A stretch of DNA of 46,678 bases, taken from the NCBI RefSeq assembly GCF_029478665.1, contig NZ_JARPQB010000042.1:1-46678 (forward strand), in the 5' to 3' direction. Numbering within the stretch: the first letter of the stretch is position 1; each line of letters starts with the position of its first letter. The translations under genes and the position numbers were made by a program. Positions 8,995 to 17,614 of this stretch are shown here, in pieces. The notes under the pieces were generated by a model. That model was given only the letters and a program-made list of their open reading frames with translations. It did not search any database and was not told the DNA's origin. This DNA comes from Pseudomonas entomophila (GTDB lineage: Bacteria; Pseudomonadota; Gammaproteobacteria; Pseudomonadales; Pseudomonadaceae).

Positions 8995-10371
8995 ATGTCG
9001 GTACCCCCGCGTGCCGTTCAGCTTAACGAAGCGAACGCGTTCCTTAAGGAACATCCTGAGGTTCTCTACGTTGACCTTCTGATTGCAGATATGAATGGTG
9101 TGGTGCGTGGCAAGCGCATCGAGCGCACCAGCCTCCACAAGGTTTACGAGAAAGGCATCAACCTGCCCGCCTCCCTCTTCGCCCTGGATATCAACGGTTC
9201 GACCGTCGAAAGCACTGGCCTTGGCCTGGACATCGGCGATGCCGACCGCATCTGCTACCCCATCCCCGGCACCCTCTCCAATGAACCCTGGCAGAAGCGC
9301 CCGACCGCGCAGCTGCTGATGACCATGCACGAAATCGAAGGCGAGCCGTTCTTCGCCGACCCGCGCGAAGTACTGCGCCAGGTGGTGAGCAAGTTCACCG
9401 AGATGGGCCTGACCATCTGCGCCGCGTTCGAGCTGGAGTTCTACCTGATCGACCAGGAAAACGTGAACGGCCGTCCGCAGCCGCCGCGCTCGCCGATTTC
9501 GGGCAAGCGCCCACAGTCGACCCAGGTCTACCTGATCGACGACCTCGACGAATACGCCGACTGCCTGCAGGACATCCTCGAAGGTGCGAAGGAGCAAGGC
9601 ATCCCCGCCGACGCCATCGTCAAGGAAAGCGCCCCGGCGCAGTTCGAAGTCAACCTGCACCACGTCGCCGACCCGCTCAAGGCCTGTGACTACGCGGTAC
9701 TGCTCAAGCGCCTGATCAAGAACATCGCCTACGACCATGAAATGGACACCACCTTCATGGCCAAGCCCTACCCGGGCCAGGCAGGCAACGGCCTGCATGT
9801 ACACATCTCCGTGCTGGACAAAGATGGCAACAACATCTTCACCAGCGAGGATCCCGAGCAGAACGCCGCGCTACGTCACGCTGTCGGCGGTGTGCTCGAG
9901 ACCCTGCCCGCTTCGATGGCGTTCCTCTGCCCGAACGTCAACTCGTACCGCCGTTTCGGCGCGCAGTTCTATGTACCAAACGCACCGAGCTGGGGCCTGG
10001 ACAACCGCACCGTCGCCCTGCGCGTCCCGACCGGTTCGCCGGACGCCGTGCGCATCGAGCACCGCGTGGCCGGCGCCGACGCCAACCCGTACCTGATGAT
10101 GGCGGCCGTGCTGGCCGGTGTGCACCATGGCCTGACCAACAAGGTCGAGCCAGGTGAACCCATCGAAGGCAACTCGTACGAGCAGTTGGAGCAGAGCCTG
10201 CCGAACAACTTGCGCGATGCCCTGCGCGAGCTGGACGACAGCGAGATCCTCAACAAGTACATCGATCCGAAGTACATCGACATCTTCGTCGCGTGCAAGG
10301 AAAGCGAGCTGGAGGAGTTCGAGCACTCGATCTCCGACCTCGAGTACAACTGGTACCTGCATACCGTGTGA
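8995..10371 (+). CDS. spuI: Gamma-glutamylpolyamine synthetase (glutamine synthetase family, SpuI/PuuA type)
   Basis: Second glutamine-synthetase-like ligase, 458 aa, divergent from the spu operon exactly as spuI is in P. aeruginosa. It should make gamma-glutamylputrescine (or a related amide) from glutamate, polyamine and ATP. Motifs are AAFELEFYLID, GNGLHVHISV, NRTVALRVPTG and RIEHRVAGADANPY. It differs clearly from SpuB, so the pair is likely specialised for different amines. The start is ATG 8995 with AAGGT upstream, and a strong terminator follows six bases after the stop. The GlnA alternative is unlikely because the N-terminal beta-grasp sequence (VLYVDLLIADMNG) is PuuA-like. Confidence 0.9.
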   Translation: MSVPPRAVQLNEANAFLKEHPEVLYVDLLIADMNGVVRGKRIERTSLHKVYEKGINLPASLFALDINGSTVESTGLGLDIGDADRICYPIPGTLSNEPWQKRPTAQLLMTMHEIEGEPFFADPREVLRQVVSKFTEMGLTICAAFELEFYLIDQENVNGRPQPPRSPISGKRPQSTQVYLIDDLDEYADCLQDILEGAKEQGIPADAIVKESAPAQFEVNLHHVADPLKACDYAVLLKRLIKNIAYDHEMDTTFMAKPYPGQAGNGLHVHISVLDKDGNNIFTSEDPEQNAALRHAVGGVLETLPASMAFLCPNVNSYRRFGAQFYVPNAPSWGLDNRTVALRVPTGSPDAVRIEHRVAGADANPYLMMAAVLAGVHHGLTNKVEPGEPIEGNSYEQLEQSLPNNLRDALRELDDSEILNKYIDPKYIDIFVACKESELEEFEHSISDLEYNWYLHTV

Positions 10372-10376
10372 ACGAA

Positions 10377-10404
10377 AACGCCGCCCCCAGGGGCGGCGTT
10401 TTTC
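10377..10404 (+). terminator. Rho-independent terminator of spuI
   Basis: An 11-base arm (AACGCCGCCCC) is complementary to GGGGCGGCGTT after a very short loop, followed by a run of Ts. It begins six bases after the spuI stop. Confidence 0.92.
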
Positions 10405-10433
10405 TTTAGCCTCCAGACACACTCAATTCCGGT

Positions 10434-10547
10434 GTAGGAGCGGCCTTGTGCCGCGAAAGGGGTGCGAAGCGCTCCCAGGATTTGTGCGTCAACCAGAAAT
10501 TGCCGGGGCCGCTGCGCGGCCCTTTCGCGGCACAAGGCCGCTCCTAC
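10434..10547. repeat. Inverted REP pair between spuI and argA
   Basis: Two 27-base copies of a REP palindrome (inner arms GCGGC and GCCGC around CTTGT) lie at 10434-10460 and 10521-10547 in inverted orientation, GTAGGAG ends outermost. The second copy is flanked on the inner side by a 7-bp hairpin at 10506-10522 (GGGCCGC TGC GCGGCCC); the matching hairpin beside the first copy looks decayed. It sits between convergent genes. Confidence 0.9.
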
Positions 10548-10574
10548 AGGGACGGCGCAAACCTGCGAGCGTGT

Positions 10575-11873
10575 TTACAGAGGCTTCTCGAAGATTTTCG
10601 AATTGCGCTGGTAGTTGTACAGCGACGCTCGCGCTGCCGGCAGTCGCTCCACCTCGCTTGGCGAGAAGCCACGCTCACGGAACCAGTGCGCGGTACGGGT
10701 CGTCAGCACGAACAAGGTGTTCAGCCCCAACGCCCGCGCCCGCGTCTCGATGCGCTCGAGCAGCTCGTCGCCACGCCCGCCATGCCGGTACTCCGGGTTC
10801 ACCGCCAGGCACGCCAGCTCCCCCGTCTCTGAATCGGCAATCGGATACAACGCCGCACAGGCGATGATCATGCCTTCGCGCTCGACCACGCTGAACTGCT
10901 CGATTTCCCGCTCCAGCACCTCGCGCGAACGGCGCACCAGGATGCCCTGCTCTTCCAACGGGCTGATCAGGTCCAGCAAGCCACCGACGTCGTCGATGGT
11001 TGCCTCGCGCACCACTTCGAACTGTTCCTGGGACACCAGCGTGCCGCCACCGCCACGGGTGAACAGCTCGGTCAGCAACGCGCCATCCTCGGCATAGCTG
11101 ACGATATGGCTGCGCGCCACGCCGCCCTTGCAGGCCTCGGCGGCGGCATCGAGCAACTCGCCCTGGTAATCGCTGCCCAGGCGCAGCAAATGCGGCGCCA
11201 CCTGCTGCGGACGCAGTTCGCGCACCAGTTGGCCCTGTTCGTCCAGCAGCCCGCGCTCGGCACCGAACAGCAGCAGCTTGTCGGCACCCAGCTCGATGGC
11301 GGCGCGGGTGGCAACGTCCTCGCAGGCGAGATTGAAGATCTCACCGGTGGGCGAGTAGCCCAACGGCGACAGCAGTACGATGGAACGCTCGTCGAGCAGG
11401 CGGTTGATACCTTTGCGGTCGACCCGGCGCACTTCGCCGGTGTGGTGGTAATCGACCCCTTCCAGCACGCCGATCGGCCGCGCGGTAACCAGGTTGCCGG
11501 AGGCCACGCGCAAGCGCGAGCCCTGCATCGGCGAGGCCGCCATGTCCATCGACAGGCGTGCCTCGATGGCCAGGCGCAGGGCGCCGACCGCATCGATCAC
11601 GCAGTCCAGGGTTGCCGCATCGGTGATGCGCATGCCGCGGTGGTAATGCGGGGTCAGGCCGCGAGCCGCCAGGCGGCTTTCGATCTGCGGGCGCGAGCCG
11701 TGCACCAGCACCAGGCGCACGCCAAGGCTGTGCAGCAGCACCAGGTCGTGGACGATATTGCCGAAGTTTGGATGTTCGACACCATCACCCGGGAGCATGA
11801 CCACAAAGGTGCAGTCGCGGTGGGCGTTGATGTAGGGAGAAGCATGGCGCAGCCAGTTGACGTAGTCGGGCAT
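10575..11873 (-). CDS. argA: N-acetylglutamate synthase (ArgA)
   Basis: Acetylates glutamate with acetyl-CoA, the first step of arginine biosynthesis. It is 432 aa, the classical two-domain length: an N-terminal amino-acid-kinase-like domain (about residues 1-280; VRLVLVHGSRPQIE, the substrate-binding motif) that serves arginine feedback, and a C-terminal GNAT acetyltransferase domain (about 290-432; ACLAVNPEYRHGGRGDELL is the acetyl-CoA loop). The start is ATG 11873 (MPDYVNWLRHA); the frame runs 15 codons further upstream without a better ribosome site. It lies 125 bases downstream of argE on the same strand, so co-transcription is possible. Confidence 0.95.
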   Translation of the reverse strand: MPDYVNWLRHASPYINAHRDCTFVVMLPGDGVEHPNFGNIVHDLVLLHSLGVRLVLVHGSRPQIESRLAARGLTPHYHRGMRITDAATLDCVIDAVGALRLAIEARLSMDMAASPMQGSRLRVASGNLVTARPIGVLEGVDYHHTGEVRRVDRKGINRLLDERSIVLLSPLGYSPTGEIFNLACEDVATRAAIELGADKLLLFGAERGLLDEQGQLVRELRPQQVAPHLLRLGSDYQGELLDAAAEACKGGVARSHIVSYAEDGALLTELFTRGGGGTLVSQEQFEVVREATIDDVGGLLDLISPLEEQGILVRRSREVLEREIEQFSVVEREGMIIACAALYPIADSETGELACLAVNPEYRHGGRGDELLERIETRARALGLNTLFVLTTRTAHWFRERGFSPSEVERLPAARASLYNYQRNSKIFEKPL

Positions 11874-11998
11874 GACAAGGCCTGTGGATAAGTGAACGGA
11901 GAACGAAAAGGCGCACAACGTTCGAAAGTCATCGTCGGAACAGGCTTGCGGTCACGCGCGGTCTCCTCTAGGCAGGAACGAATCAGCTCAATGGACGT

Positions 11999-13141
11999 TT
12001 AGCTCAGGCAATAGTGCCGGATCAGGTCACGCAATAGACGCACGGTAGGCTCGATGCGTGACATTTCAAGGTACTCGCCAGGCTGGTGGGCGCAGGCGAT
12101 GTCGCCTGGGCCGAGCACGATAGTCTGGCAGCCAAGCTGCTGAAGATAAGGCGCTTCGGTGCCAAAGGCCACTGCTTCGGCGCGATGGCCGGTCAGGCGC
12201 TCGGCCAGCCGCACCAGTTCGCTGTCGGCGTCCTGCTCGAACGGCGGCACTTCAGGGAACAGCGGCGCGTAGTCGATACGCACCTCGTGACGCTCCGCCA
12301 GCGGTTCCAACTTGGCGCGAATGGCGGCGCGCAGCGGCTCGACATCCATGCCCGGCAGCGGGCGCAGGTCGAACTCCAGGGCGCACTGGCCGCAGATGCG
12401 ATTGGGGTTGTCGCCACCGTGGATGCAACCGAAATTCAGGGTGGGGGTAGGCACGCTGAACTGCGGGTTGCGGTATTTCTCCTGCCAGCCGCGACGCAGC
12501 TCCATCAACTCGCCCATCACCGCATGCATCGCTTCCATGGCGCTGCGACCCAGGCTCGGATCCGACGAATGGCCACTGCGCCCGAGGATATCGATGCGGT
12601 CCATGAGGATGCCCTTGTGCATGCGGATCGGCTTGAGCCCAGTCGGCTCGCCGATCACCGCCGCCCGCCCGAGCGGCTGACCGGCTTCGGCCAGGGCCCG
12701 CGCGCCGGACATGGAGCTTTCCTCGTCACAGGTGGCGAGGATCAGCAGCGGTTGCTTGAAGTCGTGTTCGAGCAGCGGGATCACGGCGTCGATGACCAGG
12801 GCGAAGAAGCCTTTCATGTCGCAACTGCCCAGCCCGACCCAGCGGCCATCGACCTCGGTCAGCTTGAGCGGGTCGCTGCTCCACAGCTGAGGGTCGTAGG
12901 GCACGGTGTCGCTGTGCCCGGCCAGCACCAGGCCGCCCGGGCCGGTGCCGCGGCTGGCCAGCAGGTTGAACTTGCCGGGGCTGACCTGCTGGATCTCGCA
13001 GGTGAAGCCAAGGTCGCCCAGCCAACCGGCCAGCAGGTCGATGACCGGGCGGTTGGTCTGGTCCAGCGCGGGCTGGGTGCAACTGACCGAAGGGGCGGCG
13101 ATCAGGGCGGCGAACTGGTCTTTCAGCGACGGCAACGGCAT
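11999..13141 (-). CDS. argE: Acetylornithine deacetylase (ArgE)
   Basis: Zinc-dependent M20-family hydrolase, 380 aa, releasing ornithine from N-acetylornithine. Metal and catalytic residues are in place: LAGHSDTVP (H76, D78), GSCDMKGFFA (bridging D109), CDEESSMSG (E141 catalytic, E142 metal) and AVIGEPT. The dimerisation-domain sequence GCIHGGDNPNRICG is typical of ArgE. The start is ATG 13141 with a near-perfect GAGGAG seven bases upstream, which rules out the slightly longer frame. Pseudomonads also use the ArgJ transacetylase cycle, so ArgE and ArgA here may be anaplerotic. A distant DapE role is less likely given the ArgA neighbour. Confidence 0.92.
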   Translation of the reverse strand: MPLPSLKDQFAALIAAPSVSCTQPALDQTNRPVIDLLAGWLGDLGFTCEIQQVSPGKFNLLASRGTGPGGLVLAGHSDTVPYDPQLWSSDPLKLTEVDGRWVGLGSCDMKGFFALVIDAVIPLLEHDFKQPLLILATCDEESSMSGARALAEAGQPLGRAAVIGEPTGLKPIRMHKGILMDRIDILGRSGHSSDPSLGRSAMEAMHAVMGELMELRRGWQEKYRNPQFSVPTPTLNFGCIHGGDNPNRICGQCALEFDLRPLPGMDVEPLRAAIRAKLEPLAERHEVRIDYAPLFPEVPPFEQDADSELVRLAERLTGHRAEAVAFGTEAPYLQQLGCQTIVLGPGDIACAHQPGEYLEMSRIEPTVRLLRDLIRHYCLS

Positions 13142-13215
13142 GCGCGGACTCCTCGACGGCATCGACGCTCATCATAACAACGCCATCCCCGCGCAGAGCA
13201 AGCGATTGCCGGGGG

Positions 13216-13268
13216 CCATGCAATCCCTGCAAGAGCGGGTTTACCCGCGATGGGCCGCAAAGCGGCCC
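13216..13268. repeat. Degenerate REP unit between argE and the CYTH-CHAD gene
   Basis: A 17-base stretch CCATGCAATCCCTGCAA (13216-13232) is identical to the REP spacer at 24411-24427. It is followed by a palindrome at 13235-13248 (GCGGG TTTA CCCGC) and then GCGATGGG, so it aligns with the right half of the 24382-24452 unit but lacks the GTAG arm. A 7-bp flanking hairpin follows at 13252-13268 (GGGCCGC AAA GCGGCCC). Confidence 0.7.
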
Positions 13269-13338
13269 CAAATCCGGCAGGGCACAGCCGACTCCTGTAG
13301 ACTGCTCGCCAACGACGCCCCTCCTTCCCGAGCCCGCG

Positions 13339-14718
13339 ATGCACAAAGAAACCGAACTCAAACTCCGCGCCAGCCGCGAGACCCTTGACGCCTTGCGCGA
13401 GCACCCGCTGCTGAAGAAGCGCAACAAGTCCGGCTGGCAGACCCGCGAGCTGCTCAACCAGTACTTCGACACTCCGGAGCGCGAGCTCTCCGCCGCCCGC
13501 GTCGCCCTGCGCCTGCGCCGCGACGGCGAGGTCATCATCCAGACCCTCAAGTGCCGGGGCCAGAGCGTGGCCGGCCTGTCCGAGCGCAACGAGTACGAAT
13601 GGCACCTGGACAAGGTCAAGCTCGACCTGAAGAAGCTCGACGCCACCTGCTGGCCCGAGCAACTGGCCGATCTCGACAAGAAGACCATCAAGCCGCTGTT
13701 CACCACCGACTTCACCCGCGAGTACGCTGAAATCGCCTGGGGCCGTGGCAAGGCCAAGGTGGTGATCGAAGCCGCGCTGGACCGAGGCTTCGTGATCGCC
13801 GGCAAGCGCAAGGAAGAAATCTGCGAGCTGGAGCTGGAGCTGCGCGAAGGCGCGCCGGAAGTGCTGCTGGAACTGGCCGCCGAGCTGGCCGCCGCGCTGC
13901 CGCTGATGCCCTGCGACATCAGCAAGGCCGAGCGCGGCTATCGCCTGCTCGACCCGGACAGCTACGAGCTGGATCTGCCGCACACCGAACTGGACGCCGA
14001 AACGCCACTGGATGACGCCTTCACCGCCCTGGCCTGGCAACTGCTGGGCAGCAGCCAGCGCCTGGCCGAGCAGTTCCGCCACAACGGCCACTGGCGCCTG
14101 CTGCAGGACTGGGTGCGCTGCCTGGCCGAACTGCGCGCGCTCGCCGGCAGCCTCGGCCAAGCCGCGCCACGCCCGACCACCCGCGCCCTGCGCAGTAGCC
14201 TCGACGCGCTGCTGGAAGACTGGCGCCCGCTGGTTCAGGCCGGCAACGACGACGAAGACATTCGCCGCGCCGCGCCCGAGCAATTCGCCGAAGAGCTTGA
14301 AGATGTGCGCTGGGGCCAGTTCTCCCTGGAGACTGCCAACTGGCTGAACACCCGCGCCTGGACCGCCGAGCGCAAGGGCCGTGGCGAACGCCAGGGCAAG
14401 GCCCAACTGGCCAGCTGGCTGCAACACCAACTGGGCGAGGAAGCCCGGGCGCTGAAGCTGCCGCTGTACGTGCAGCGCCCGGAAGACCTGGCCGAACAGC
14501 TGCCGCGCATCGAGTGCGTGCAGGCCTGGCTGCACCATGCGCGCCAGGTGCTGGACCTGCCGCAGCTGGACCGCCTCTACGGTGAGCTGAACAAGCTGCA
14601 CGAACTGGCCGAACAGCCGTTGCTGGACGAGCACAAGGACGAACTGCTGGAGGCCCGCATCGAGCAGGCCCGCGCCATCGAGCAGAACCGCGCCTGGAAA
14701 TACTTGCTCAAGGCTTGA
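13339..14718 (+). CDS. CYTH-CHAD domain protein (inorganic triphosphatase family)
   Basis: A 459-aa cytoplasmic protein with an N-terminal CYTH domain and a C-terminal CHAD domain, like E. coli YgiF. The defining CYTH motif ExExK is at the very start (ETELK, residues 4-8), followed by basic and acidic strand residues such as VALRLRRDGE and ETELDAET that line the triphosphate tunnel. Residues from about 215 on are alpha-helical and rich in Arg and His, as in CHAD modules, which bind polyphosphate. Family members hydrolyse inorganic tripolyphosphate; that activity is expected but not shown here. ATG 13339 is the natural start because it places ExExK at residue 4, although its ribosome site is weak. 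Confidence 0.88.
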   Translation: MHKETELKLRASRETLDALREHPLLKKRNKSGWQTRELLNQYFDTPERELSAARVALRLRRDGEVIIQTLKCRGQSVAGLSERNEYEWHLDKVKLDLKKLDATCWPEQLADLDKKTIKPLFTTDFTREYAEIAWGRGKAKVVIEAALDRGFVIAGKRKEEICELELELREGAPEVLLELAAELAAALPLMPCDISKAERGYRLLDPDSYELDLPHTELDAETPLDDAFTALAWQLLGSSQRLAEQFRHNGHWRLLQDWVRCLAELRALAGSLGQAAPRPTTRALRSSLDALLEDWRPLVQAGNDDEDIRRAAPEQFAEELEDVRWGQFSLETANWLNTRAWTAERKGRGERQGKAQLASWLQHQLGEEARALKLPLYVQRPEDLAEQLPRIECVQAWLHHARQVLDLPQLDRLYGELNKLHELAEQPLLDEHKDELLEARIEQARAIEQNRAWKYLLKA

Positions 14719-14724
14719 GGCACC

Positions 14725-14816
14725 TTCGCCGGCAAGCCGGCTCCTACAGACGGTGGATTGCCCCCATGGATTCGTGGGGACAATCCAGACGGTGTAGGAG
14801 CCGGCTTGCCGGCGAA
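14725..14816. repeat. Inverted REP pair with nested hairpin
   Basis: Two 23-base palindromes of the GCCGGC class (14725-14747 and 14794-14816) face each other with GTAGGAG ends innermost. The spacer contains a further 12-base imperfect inverted repeat (14755-14766 with 14775-14786, one mismatch). It sits between convergent genes and probably acts as a transcript-end structure in both directions. Confidence 0.9.
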
Positions 14817-14823
14817 CCGCTGC

Positions 14824-15294
14824 TCAGCGCCCCAGCGGCAAGCTGGTGGTGCTCTTGATCTCCGACAGTGCCACGATCGAGTTCACTTCCTGGATCCCGG
14901 GCACGTTCGACAGTTTCTCGAAGAAGAAGCGTTCGTACGCCTCGATGTCCGACGTGACGATCCGCAACAGAAAGTCCACCGCCCCCATCAGCACGTAGCA
15001 CTCCAGCACCTCGGGAAACCCACGGATCGCTTCGGTGAACTCGGCGAAATTCGAGCGCCCATGGGCATTGAGCTTCACCTCGGCGAAGATCTGCGTGTTC
15101 AAGCCCACCTTCTTGCGATCCAGCAAGGTCACCTGGCCACGGATCACACCCTCTTCCTTCAAGCGCTGGATACGCCGCCAGCAAGGCGATTGCGACAACC
15201 CGACGCGCTCGGCGATCTGCGCGCTGGATAGCGAAGCATCCTCCTGCAGCAATTCGAGAATGCGCCGATCATAGGCGTCCAGTTCGCTTTGCAT
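14824..15294 (-). CDS. Lrp/AsnC-family transcriptional regulator
   Basis: DNA-binding regulator of the leucine-responsive family, 156 aa. The N-terminal helix-turn-helix is clear (residues 8-60: DRRILELLQEDASLSSAQIA then VGLSQSPCWRRIQRLKEEGV). The C-terminal RAM/ACT-like ligand domain follows (ECYVLMGAVDFLLRIVTSD, VNSIVALSEIK). The start is ATG 15294 after AAGGA at about nine bases. It is transcribed divergently from a small ACT-like protein gene across 126 bases of AT-rich DNA, so regulation of itself and that neighbour is the simplest guess. Its amino acid ligand cannot be read from the sequence. It is not global Lrp with certainty; pseudomonads have many paralogues. Confidence 0.92.
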   Translation of the reverse strand: MQSELDAYDRRILELLQEDASLSSAQIAERVGLSQSPCWRRIQRLKEEGVIRGQVTLLDRKKVGLNTQIFAEVKLNAHGRSNFAEFTEAIRGFPEVLECYVLMGAVDFLLRIVTSDIEAYERFFFEKLSNVPGIQEVNSIVALSEIKSTTSLPLGR

Positions 15295-15321
15295 AATTGA
15301 TTCCTTATTCAGCTAAATATG

Positions 15322-15354
15322 AAATTGAACTATTCGACCAAGCGGCAAATTGAA
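15322..15354. promoter_or_regulatory. Direct AAATTGAA repeats in the Lrp-type regulator's promoter region
   Basis: The octamer AAATTGAA occurs at 15322-15329 and 15347-15354, 25 bases apart, in an AT-rich island between the regulator and the divergent small gene. This would suit an Lrp-type multimer, but binding is only inferred. Confidence 0.35.
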
Positions 15355-15420
15355 TAAATCATAGCGAAAAAATGCCCCGCCCCCCGTGCAAGAATTTCCC
15401 CACTTTCGCGGAGACCCGGC

Positions 15421-15747
15421 ATGAACGCACTCGAACGCCCCCTGACCTCCCCTCGCGCCGACGCCTGGGCCGCCAACGCCGCCCACAGCACCGTGCGCTA
15501 TCGCCTGCAGGCTGAAGCCGAGCCGGACAGCCTGTGCCGCGTGCTCAACCTGTTCGCCCTGCAGTTCCTCACCCCGCACAGCGTGCAGGTCAGCCAGCGC
15601 GACGACCTGCTGGACATGCAGATTGGCATCGGTGGCCTGAGCTGGCACCGTGCCGAAGTGATCGCGCAAAAGTTGCGCAACCTGGTTTGCGTCAGTGATG
15701 TCAGCCTGGAAAACCAACCTCCACTGGCCGAAGTCGTCACGCGCTGA
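15421..15747 (+). CDS. Small ACT-like protein of unknown function
   Basis: A 108-aa soluble protein that I cannot assign to a named family. Residues 24-98 read like one ACT-type (beta-alpha-beta-beta-alpha-beta) unit: a strand VRYRLQAEAEPDSL, a helix LCRVLNLFALQFLTP, strands HSVQVSQRDDLLDMQIGIG, a helix WHRAEVIAQKLRNL and a final strand VCVSDVSLEN. This layout resembles small regulatory subunits of acetolactate synthase (IlvM/IlvN), though the glycine-rich ligand loop is not obvious. The start is ATG 15421 with GGAG seven bases upstream. Divergent pairing with an Lrp-type regulator hints at an amino-acid-responsive role; that is inference. Confidence 0.78.
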   Translation: MNALERPLTSPRADAWAANAAHSTVRYRLQAEAEPDSLCRVLNLFALQFLTPHSVQVSQRDDLLDMQIGIGGLSWHRAEVIAQKLRNLVCVSDVSLENQPPLAEVVTR

Positions 15748-15845
15748 GTGACGTGCGCAAGATCCCGAAACCCTTTGCCGGCGCAGCCGTGATCGCCCCC
15801 GGCTAGCCTTGCCCAGGCCACCGTTCGCCCGGCAGGGACGCCACC

Positions 15846-17522
15846 ATGCTCACCCACGCTACCCAAGACCTCGACCTCAACCGCCTGCTCGACGCCCTGC
15901 TGGCCGAACACCGGCTCACTGCCGGCGACGCGCTGGAGGTGCTCGAACGGGCCAAGGCAAACCCCACCGACCATCCTCTGGAGCGGATCGCCGCGCTCGG
16001 CCTGGCCGATCCGCTGCACCCCGGCCAGCCGCTTGACCTGAACATGCTGTGCCACTGGCTGGCGGACCAGGTTGGCCTGCCGTTCCTGCACATCGACCCC
16101 CTGCAGGTCGACCTGGCCCGGGTGGCCGGCCTGATGTCCGCCGGGTTCGCCCAGCGCCACGGCATACTGCCCATCGCGGTGGACGCTGGCACCATCACGG
16201 TGGCCACCGCCCAGCCCTACCTGCGTGAATGGGAGGCCGAGCTGGCGCTCAGCTTGGGCAAGACGGTGTGCCGCGTGCTGGCCAGCCCCAGGCAGATCCG
16301 CCAACTGAGCCCGACGTTCTTTGGCCTGGCCCACTCCGTGCGCGGTGCCGGCGACCAGCCCTCGCCGGGCCTGGGTGAGCTGGAGCAACTGCTCGAAGTG
16401 GGCGCCAACCAGCCCCAGGCCAGTGCCGATGATGCCCACATCGTGCATATCGTCGACTGGATGCTGCAGTACGCCATCGAGCAACGGGCCAGCGATATCC
16501 ACCTGGAGCCCCGCCGCGAGCAGGGCCACCTGCGTCTGCGCATCGACGGCCTGCTGCATCAGGTCTGCAGCTTCCCGGCCAGCGTCACCTTGGCCATGGT
16601 CAGCCGTCTCAAGCATTTGGGGCGGATGAACGTCGCGGAAAAGCGCCGCCCGCAGGATGGCCGCCTGAAGAGCCGCTTGCCAGGCGGCGCCGAGGCCGAG
16701 CTGCGCCTTTCGACCCTACCGACGCCGTTCGGCGAAAAGCTGGTGCTGCGCCTGTTCGATCCACAACAGTTGCACGAAAACCTCGAAAGCCTGGGCCTCG
16801 ACGGCCCGATGCTGGAGCAATGGCAAGCGCTGCTGCGCCAACGCCGGGGCATCCTCCTGGTAACCGGCCCCACCGGTTCGGGTAAGACCAGCACCCTCTA
16901 CGCCAGCCTCAGGCGCCTGGCCACCCCGCAAGTGAACCTGTGCAGCATCGAAGACCCCATCGAGCGCCTGGAGCCGACGATCAACCAGCTTCAAGTCCAG
17001 CCCGCGCTCGACCTGGGTTTCGCCAATGGCGTGCGCGCCCTGCTGCGCCAGGACCCGGACATCATCATGATCGGCGAGATCCGCGATACGGAGACCGCCC
17101 AGGTAGCCGTGCAGGCGGCGCTGACCGGCCACCTGGTGCTCTCGACCCTGCACACCAACGATGCCTGCGGGGCGATCACCCGCCTGCAGGAACTAGGGGT
17201 CGCCGACTACCTGATCAAGGCCACCTTGAGCGGCGTCCTGGCCCAGCGCCTGGTGCGCACCCTGTGCCCCGCCTGCCACGGCAACCACGACGCAAAGGCC
17301 TGCCAGCAATGCCGTGGCACGGGTTACCACGGGCGCACCGGGCTGTTCGAGTTGCTGTCTGTCAGCCCGCGCCTGCGCGAATGGATCACCCCGTCCACCG
17401 ACATTGCCGCGCTGCACCAGCAAGCCGTTGCCGACGGCATGCGCGACCTGCGGCGCTGTGCACAGGACAAGATCGAGCGCGGCCTGACCAGCCAGGAAGA
17501 GGTACTGCGCGTCTGTGGATAA
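15846..17522 (+). CDS. Orphan type II secretion / type IV pilus assembly ATPase (GspE/PilB family)
   Basis: Hexameric secretion ATPase, 558 aa. An N-terminal MshEN-like region (about 1-160) precedes the catalytic core: Walker A GPTGSGKT at 341-348, Asp box SIEDPIE near 367-373, Walker B IIMIGEIRD near 406-414 and His box STLHTND near 433-439. A zinc-type tetracysteine follows (C474, C477, C486, C489) with only eight residues between the two CxxC pairs, much shorter than I would expect for GspE. No inner-membrane platform (GspF/PilC), pseudopilin or secretin gene is nearby, so its machine must be encoded elsewhere or it works alone. The start is ATG 15846 with AGGGA upstream. Confidence 0.9.
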   Translation: MLTHATQDLDLNRLLDALLAEHRLTAGDALEVLERAKANPTDHPLERIAALGLADPLHPGQPLDLNMLCHWLADQVGLPFLHIDPLQVDLARVAGLMSAGFAQRHGILPIAVDAGTITVATAQPYLREWEAELALSLGKTVCRVLASPRQIRQLSPTFFGLAHSVRGAGDQPSPGLGELEQLLEVGANQPQASADDAHIVHIVDWMLQYAIEQRASDIHLEPRREQGHLRLRIDGLLHQVCSFPASVTLAMVSRLKHLGRMNVAEKRRPQDGRLKSRLPGGAEAELRLSTLPTPFGEKLVLRLFDPQQLHENLESLGLDGPMLEQWQALLRQRRGILLVTGPTGSGKTSTLYASLRRLATPQVNLCSIEDPIERLEPTINQLQVQPALDLGFANGVRALLRQDPDIIMIGEIRDTETAQVAVQAALTGHLVLSTLHTNDACGAITRLQELGVADYLIKATLSGVLAQRLVRTLCPACHGNHDAKACQQCRGTGYHGRTGLFELLSVSPRLREWITPSTDIAALHQQAVADGMRDLRRCAQDKIERGLTSQEEVLRVCG

Positions 17523-17614
17523 CCAAGAAATCTCCTGTGTAGCCGGGAACTTGGCGCAGGGTCAGTGGATCAAACCGGCATCTCAACCGCCCTCATCCCC
17601 CGAGGTGATTCAAC

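Noticed and set aside
13123..14634. 503-codon open frame opposite the CYTH-CHAD gene
   Set aside because: Shadow frame; the plus-strand protein has ExExK and CHAD features, while this one has low-complexity Gln/Ala/Gly sequence.
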